40,204 nucleotides of DNA from Actinomycetota bacterium (GTDB taxonomy: Bacteria; Actinomycetota; Thermoleophilia; Gaiellales; Gaiellaceae). The stretch's first letter is position 1. Each line of letters opens with the position of its first letter. A program made the translations under genes and the position numbers. The stretch is taken from the NCBI GenBank assembly GCA_005888365.1, contig VAWZ01000002.1, positions 9,985-50,188 on the forward strand, given 5' to 3'. A model generated the notes under the pieces. It was not told where the DNA came from. It ran no database searches and saw nothing but the letters and a program-made list of their open reading frames with translations. Shown here in pieces: positions 36,770-40,204 of this stretch.

Positions 36770-37477
36770 ATGGCTCTCTACGACCCGATCGCCCGCATCT
36801 ACGACCCGTGGAGCCGGTCGGTGACGGAGGACGTCGGGTTCTACGTCGACCAGGCGCTCTCGGTCGGTGGCCCGGTCGTCGAGCTCGCCGTCGGCACCGG
36901 GCGGATCGCGGTTCCGATCGCCGAGGCGGGCGTCGCCGTGATCGGGATCGACGCGTCCCCCCGGATGCTCGCCTTCGCGGGCGAGGCAGCGAGAGCTGCC
37001 GGCGTCGAGGCGCTCGTCGATCTCCGGCTCGGCGATCTTGCCGACCCGCCGGTCCCGGAGCGCGTCCCGCTCGTGATCTGCCCGTTCCGCTCTCTCCTGC
37101 ACATGGAAGACGAGCCCGCGAAGCTTCGTGCGCTGCAGGCGGCCCGCGCGCTCCTCGTGTCGGAGGGCCGTTTCGTATTCGACGTGTTTGCGCCCAGCGC
37201 GGAGGACATCGAGGAGACGCACGACCTGTGGGTCGAGCGCGAGCCCGGAATCTTCGAGCGCGCGGTCTGGGACGAGAGCGCTCGGACCCTCTCCCTTTCG
37301 GTCCGCTCGGGCTCGGTCTCGGCGACGTTCGCGCTCCATTGGCTCTCGTTGCCGGAGTGGTTGCGGTTGCTCGACCTCGCGGGCTTCGAGGTCGAGTCGA
37401 CCTACGGCTGGTTCGACCTCCGCCCTCACGACGGCGAGGAGGACATGATCTTCGTCTGCCGCGGGCAGAGCAAATGA
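36770..37477 (+). CDS. Class I SAM-dependent methyltransferase
   Basis: The 235-residue protein has motif I VVELAVGTGRIAVPIAEAG, the acidic IGIDASPRML at strand 2, DLRLGDLADPP, and ICPFRSLLHMEDEPAKLRAL typical of the methyltransferase 25/UbiE-like group. The C-terminal strands include LLDLAGFEVESTYGWFD. The substrate is unknown. Its last codons (FVCRGQSK) already lie in the first unit of a 27-bp tandem repeat that continues past the stop. Confidence 0.88.
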   Translation: MALYDPIARIYDPWSRSVTEDVGFYVDQALSVGGPVVELAVGTGRIAVPIAEAGVAVIGIDASPRMLAFAGEAARAAGVEALVDLRLGDLADPPVPERVPLVICPFRSLLHMEDEPAKLRALQAARALLVSEGRFVFDVFAPSAEDIEETHDLWVEREPGIFERAVWDESARTLSLSVRSGSVSATFALHWLSLPEWLRLLDLAGFEVESTYGWFDLRPHDGEEDMIFVCRGQSK

Positions 37478-37559
37478 CTCGTCTGCCGCAGGCGGAGCGA
37501 CTGGCTCGTCTGCCGCAGGCGGAGCGCATGACTCGTCTCCTGCGGACGCGGGTCGTCGC
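37452..37559. repeat. 27-bp tandem repeat, four units
   Basis: Units beginning TCGTCTGCCGC or TCGTCTCCTGC start at 37452, 37479, 37506 and 37533, exactly 27 bases apart. Units 2 and 3 are nearly identical, 1 and 4 more diverged. Unit 1 overlaps the methyltransferase stop codon; unit 4 ends about 14 bases before the next gene. A 27-base unit keeps reading frame, and one frame reads RLPQAERLA-RLPQAERMT. Confidence 0.85.
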
Positions 37560-37573
37560 TTATCGTCCCGAGC

Positions 37574-38014
37574 ATGGGCGCATCGGACGCGGCGGATCCA
37601 GTCTCCTGGCTCCTGATCAGACCCGGATGGAAAGTTGTGTCATCGGACGGGCTGGAGGTGGGGCGCGTCGACGAGATCGCCGGCGACGACACGAGCGACA
37701 TCTTCGACGGCCTGGCCGTCGCCACGGGCGCCCTCGAGAAGCCGCGGTACGTCCCGTCCGAGCAGGTCGCCACGATCACGCAGGGAACCGTGATCCTGAA
37801 GCTCACTCGTTCGGAGACAGAGCGGCTGGAGGAGTACCTGGAGCCGGCCTCGAGCGAGGAGATCGAGCCGGACAGCAAGGGAGGACTCGGCGAGGAGATC
37901 GGCGCAGACGTTCGTGAGGTCGAAGGACGCGTGTTCGCGCCGACGCAACGGCACGAGCACTCGATGAACATCTGGAGGCGGATCGCGCTCTGGATCCGCA
38001 GCTGGAGACGCTAG
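37574..38014 (+). CDS. PRC-barrel-like protein with basic amphipathic tail
   Basis: The 146-residue protein has an N-terminal domain like PRC-barrel/DUF2171 proteins: WKVVSSDGLEVGRVDEIAGDDTSDIFDGLAVATGALEKPRYVPSEQVATITQGTVILKLTRSETERLEEY. An acidic linker follows, then a short basic, Trp-rich C-terminus (MNIWRRIALWIRSWRR) that could lie on a membrane. PRC barrels are adaptor folds; no specific role is known to me. It is 96 bases after the methyltransferase gene and converges with the MOSC gene. Confidence 0.75.
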   Translation: MGASDAADPVSWLLIRPGWKVVSSDGLEVGRVDEIAGDDTSDIFDGLAVATGALEKPRYVPSEQVATITQGTVILKLTRSETERLEEYLEPASSEEIEPDSKGGLGEEIGADVREVEGRVFAPTQRHEHSMNIWRRIALWIRSWRR

Positions 38015-38028
38015 GCGGGCACTCCCGG

Positions 38029-38445
38029 CTACACCAACTCGACGGCGTCCCCGAGCGCGATCTCGCCGCCCTCGACGACGTGGGCGAGCATGCCGCGGCG
38101 ACCGTCGAGCTCGGCGCGTAGTCCCTCGCGCAGCTCGTCCATGCGGTGACACGGCTCGCAGACCATCGTGATCTCGAGGACCGTCTCGCCCACGCGGACA
38201 CGCTGGCCGATCGGCCAGTCGTGCACGTCAGCGCCTTCCACCGTGACGTTCTCGCGGATCGCGCCCGGCGCAACGCCGACTGCGTCGAGATGCTCCTTGG
38301 ACGCGAGGAGCACTTCGCGTCGAGGCGGGTTCGCGTGGGCACAACCCTCGATCCCAAGCCCCTCGAGTGCGAGCACGCGCTCGCGCGCTGCGGACCGCCC
38401 CGTCCCGCGCTCCGGTGAGACGAACAAACCCGCGACCGATGCCAT
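38029..38445 (-). CDS. MOSC domain protein
   Basis: At 138 residues it is a minimal MOSC domain: REVLLASKEHLDAVGVAPGAIRENVTVEGADVHDWPIGQRVRVGETVLEITMVCEPCHRMDELREGL, then RRGMLAHVVEGGEIALGDAVEL. MOSC domains, as in the C-terminal part of molybdenum cofactor sulfurase, handle sulfur for molybdenum enzymes; the cysteines here are C96 and C99. The Cox-type hydroxylase in this window needs a sulfurated cofactor, so a link is possible but rests only on shared chemistry. The start is 6 bases after a TAGGGT box and appears leaderless. Confidence 0.88.
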   Translation of the reverse strand: MASVAGLFVSPERGTGRSAARERVLALEGLGIEGCAHANPPRREVLLASKEHLDAVGVAPGAIRENVTVEGADVHDWPIGQRVRVGETVLEITMVCEPCHRMDELREGLRAELDGRRGMLAHVVEGGEIALGDAVELV

Positions 38446-38451
38446 GTTTTC

Positions 38452-38467
38452 ACCCTATCGGTAGAGT
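38452..38467. promoter_or_regulatory. Divergent -10 boxes of the MOSC gene and lemA
   Basis: On the minus strand TAGGGT (38457-38452) ends 6 bases before the MOSC ATG. On the plus strand TAGAGT (38462-38467) ends 9 bases before the lemA GTG. Neither gene has a ribosome binding site. The whole divergent gap is 31 bases. Confidence 0.4.
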
Positions 38468-38476
38468 CGGGTAGCA

Positions 38477-39118
38477 GTGATCTGGGCTCTGATCATCCTC
38501 CTGGCGATCGTCCTGGTCGTCTTTCTGCTGATCGCCGGCCTCTACAACAGGCTCGTTCGCTACCGGAACGCTGCGAACAACGCGTGGGCGCAGGTCGAGG
38601 TTCAGCTCAAGCGGCGATGGGACCTGATCCCGAACCTGGTCGAGACGGTCAAGGGCTACGCGGCGCACGAGCGCGGGGTCTTCGAAGAGGTGACGGTTGC
38701 GCGGACGCGTGCGCAGCAGGCGCAGTCGCCGGCCGAGTCCGCCCAGGCGGAAGGAATCCTCGGGCAGGCGCTCGGACGTCTCTTCGCGGTCGCCGAGGCG
38801 TACCCCGACCTCAAGGCAAGCGAGAACTTCCGCGAGCTGCAGGGCCAGCTCGAGGGAACGGAGAATCAAATCGCGGTCGCGAGACAGACGTACAACGACT
38901 CGGTGCTCGCGTACAACAACGGAGTCCAGACCTTTCCGGGCGCAGTCCTGGCCGGCCCGTTCGGGTTCCGGACTCGCGAGTTCTTCCAGGTCGAGGAGCA
39001 AGCGGAGCGAGAGGCTCCGCACGTCGACTTCACGAGCGCTGCTGCCACTCAGGCATCCGCGGCTCCGGGACCGGAAGGCCCTGCTCCGACTCAGGAACCG
39101 CGGCGCGAGAGCTCGTAG
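38477..39118 (+). CDS. lemA: LemA family membrane protein
   Basis: The 213-residue protein starts with one membrane helix (IWALIILLAIVLVVFLLIAGLY). The LemA helical bundle follows: NRLVRYRNAANNAWAQVEVQLKRRWDLIPNLVETVKGYAAHERGVFEEVTVART, and FRELQGQLEGTENQIAVARQTYNDSVLAYNNGVQTFPGAVLAGPFGF. A Pro/Ala/Glu-rich tail ends it. LemA proteins are membrane scaffolds of poorly known function. A GTG is the start. Its 3' end overlaps the convergent rRNA methyltransferase gene by 28 bases. Confidence 0.93.
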   Translation: MIWALIILLAIVLVVFLLIAGLYNRLVRYRNAANNAWAQVEVQLKRRWDLIPNLVETVKGYAAHERGVFEEVTVARTRAQQAQSPAESAQAEGILGQALGRLFAVAEAYPDLKASENFRELQGQLEGTENQIAVARQTYNDSVLAYNNGVQTFPGAVLAGPFGFRTREFFQVEEQAEREAPHVDFTSAAATQASAAPGPEGPAPTQEPRRESS

Positions 39119-39771
39119 AGCGCGATCGCGCCCGCGGCCGCGACGTTCAGCGATTCCGCCGCCCCAGGCAGCGGAATGGTTGCGACGTCGTGACTAGGCG
39201 TCACCAGGCCGTCGGGAAGCCCCTCGCGCTCCCCGCCCAGAAGGAGGGTGAGCGGAGGCGTGAGGTCGACATCGGCAAGCGAAGCCCCGCCGTGGGCGAC
39301 GAGCGCGATGTGGCGAGCGCCGGGCTCTCGCCACGCGACGTGAGGCACACGAAAGACTGCCCCCGCGGAGGCTCGCAGAGCACGCGGGCCGAGCGGGTCG
39401 GCACAGCCTTCCGAAAGGGAGACCGCGGCGCCAAAGGCGTCGGCGGTGCGCAGAAGCGTCCCCACGTTGCCCGGATCGCCGACCCGCCACAGAGCAAGCG
39501 TCACCTCGCGCCGGCCGGTCGGGAGATCGGATCGTCGATAGACACCGACGACCCGCGGCGCATGTCCGAGGGTCGACAGAGCGCCGAGTAGCGCGGACTC
39601 CACGTTCTCGCCGGCCACGAGCAGCTCGACCGGGTCGATTCCTGCGCCGCTCGCCGCCTCGACCAGGTCCTCGCCTTCCACCGCGAAGAGCCCCGTCTCA
39701 TCGCGGTGCTTGCGGGCGGAGAGGAGCTTGCGGACGAGCCGCAGCTTCGCGTTGTGCGCCGAGGTGATCAG
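39091..39771 (-). CDS. TrmH/SpoU-family RNA 2'-O-methyltransferase, likely CTG start
   Basis: The SPOUT domain has the trefoil-knot motifs [28 protein letters not shown] and [22 protein letters not shown]. The ORF-track start (GTG 39681) gives 196 residues and cuts the N-terminal substrate-binding region. In frame upstream lies [35 protein letters not shown], which fits the usual N-terminus. No ATG, GTG or TTG precedes it in frame for at least about 60 bases; a CTG at 39771 does, overlapping the rplT stop as CTGA. With that start it is 226 residues. It likely methylates rRNA, being next to rplT and close to pheST. Confidence 0.87.
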   Translation of the reverse strand: MITSAHNAKLRLVRKLLSARKHRDETGLFAVEGEDLVEAASGAGIDPVELLVAGENVESALLGALSTLGHAPRVVGVYRRSDLPTGRREVTLALWRVGDPGNVGTLLRTADAFGAAVSLSEGCADPLGPRALRASAGAVFRVPHVAWREPGARHIALVAHGGASLADVDLTPPLTLLLGGEREGLPDGLVTPSHDVATIPLPGAAESLNVAAAGAIALYELSRRGS

Positions 39772-40151
39772 GCGGCCTGAGAGCCCGATGCGCCGGACTC
39801 GAGCGCCGCCTTCGCACGGTCGGCGACCACCGCGAACGCCTTCGGATCGGACACGGCGAGATCGGCGAGCGACTTGCGGTCGAGCTCGATTCCGGCCTTC
39901 TTGACGCCCGACATGAATCGGTTGTAGGAGAGCCCGTTCGCGCGCGCGGCTGCGTTGATGCGCATGATCCAGAGCGAGCGAAACGTCCGCTTCTTCGCCT
40001 TGCGGTCCCGGTAGGCGTAGACGAGCGAGTGCTCGACCTGCTCACGCGCGAAGCGATAGCTCGACTTCTTGCGCCCGTAGTAGCCCTTCGCCTGCTCGAG
40101 GAGCTTCGCGCGCTTCTTGCGCGCGTGGACCGCACGTTTCACGCGGGGCAT
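39768..40151 (-). CDS. rplT: Large ribosomal subunit protein bL20
   Basis: The 127-residue protein is L20 throughout: [76 protein letters not shown] and the C-terminal [21 protein letters not shown] before the ATG is the ribosome binding site and lies in the end of rpmI. L20 acts early in large-subunit assembly and in several bacteria represses its own operon. Confidence 0.97.
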   Translation of the reverse strand: MPRVKRAVHARKKRAKLLEQAKGYYGRKKSSYRFAREQVEHSLVYAYRDRKAKKRTFRSLWIMRINAAARANGLSYNRFMSGVKKAGIELDRKSLADLAVSDPKAFAVVADRAKAALESGASGSQAA

Positions 40152-40154
40152 CGC

Positions 40155-40204
40155 TCAGCCTCCTCTCAGGAGCTTCTTGACGCTTCTCGCGTCGCTCCTT
40201 GCGA
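40155..40204 (-). CDS. rpmI: C-terminal end of large ribosomal subunit protein bL35 (cut by window edge)
   Basis: The last 15 codons read RSDARSVKKLLRGG and stop (TGA 40157-40155), three bases before the rplT ATG. SDARSVKKLL fits the end of actinobacterial L35, and the rpmI-rplT order is near universal. The rest lies outside the window. Confidence 0.8.
   Translation of the reverse strand, partial: ARSDARSVKKLLRGG

Noticed and set aside
37452-37559. CRISPR array
   Set aside because: The 27-bp units are directly adjacent with no unique spacers and there are no cas genes.

Overview
The window is about 40 kb of very GC-rich, gene-dense bacterial chromosome. Most genes lie on the minus strand, in tightly packed operons with 1-20 nt overlaps. 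The order of core genes read along the minus strand (rpmI-rplT-rRNA methyltransferase ... pheS-pheT; comF-hpf ... secA ... prfB-ftsE-ftsX ... smpB ... ssrA) is an actinobacterial arrangement. High GC, many apparently leaderless starts, a molybdenum hydroxylase operon and an LCP/UDP-glucose dehydrogenase wall operon suggest a deep-branching actinobacterium, plausibly Thermoleophilia. This placement is inferred and was not checked by a search.

Left part (1-12.6 kb). A cut-off secreted-protein gene is followed by a decayed, multiply frameshifted gene lying against the 3' end of tmRNA (ssrA). Next come a plus-strand MoxR ATPase, a three-gene form II CoxSLM-type molybdenum hydroxylase operon, smpB, a lone cyclic-nucleotide-binding-domain protein, a SUV3-like RNA helicase with a C-terminal zinc finger, ftsX, ftsE with an unusual acidic N-terminal extension, and prfB with an intact CTT-TGA-C programmed +1 frameshift site.

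Middle (12-28.3 kb). The region holds a secreted protein, secA, a 161-bp palindromic MITE-like insertion with a CTAG target duplication five bases before the secA start codon, an unknown gene, a short hpf and comF. It continues with ahcY-mtnA-nucleotidyltransferase preceded by a MerR regulator. An envelope polysaccharide operon follows (LCP ligase, UDP-glucose dehydrogenase, mannose-1-phosphate guanylyltransferase-like enzyme, stand-alone cupin), then hisC, a small membrane protein and lpd (E3).

Right part (28.3-40.2 kb). A 2-oxoacid dehydrogenase operon (E1alpha-E1beta-E2-GNAT) feeds the E3 encoded just downstream, which has its own operator-like palindrome. Divergent from it is an unrecognised protein built from two copies of one domain. 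Then come a secreted cupredoxin, pheST with a long leader, a methyltransferase ending in a 27-bp tandem repeat, a PRC-barrel-like protein, a MOSC protein, lemA, a TrmH/SpoU methyltransferase that appears to start at CTG, rplT and the end of rpmI.

No defence island, CRISPR array, prophage or secondary-metabolite cluster is visible. The signals most worth a second look are the MITE before secA, a shared GTGAC-N5-GTCAC palindrome at three loci (two of them promoters), the ssrA-adjacent gene remnant, the duplicated-domain protein, the SUV3-like helicase locus, and a recurring layout of -10 box directly before the start codon.
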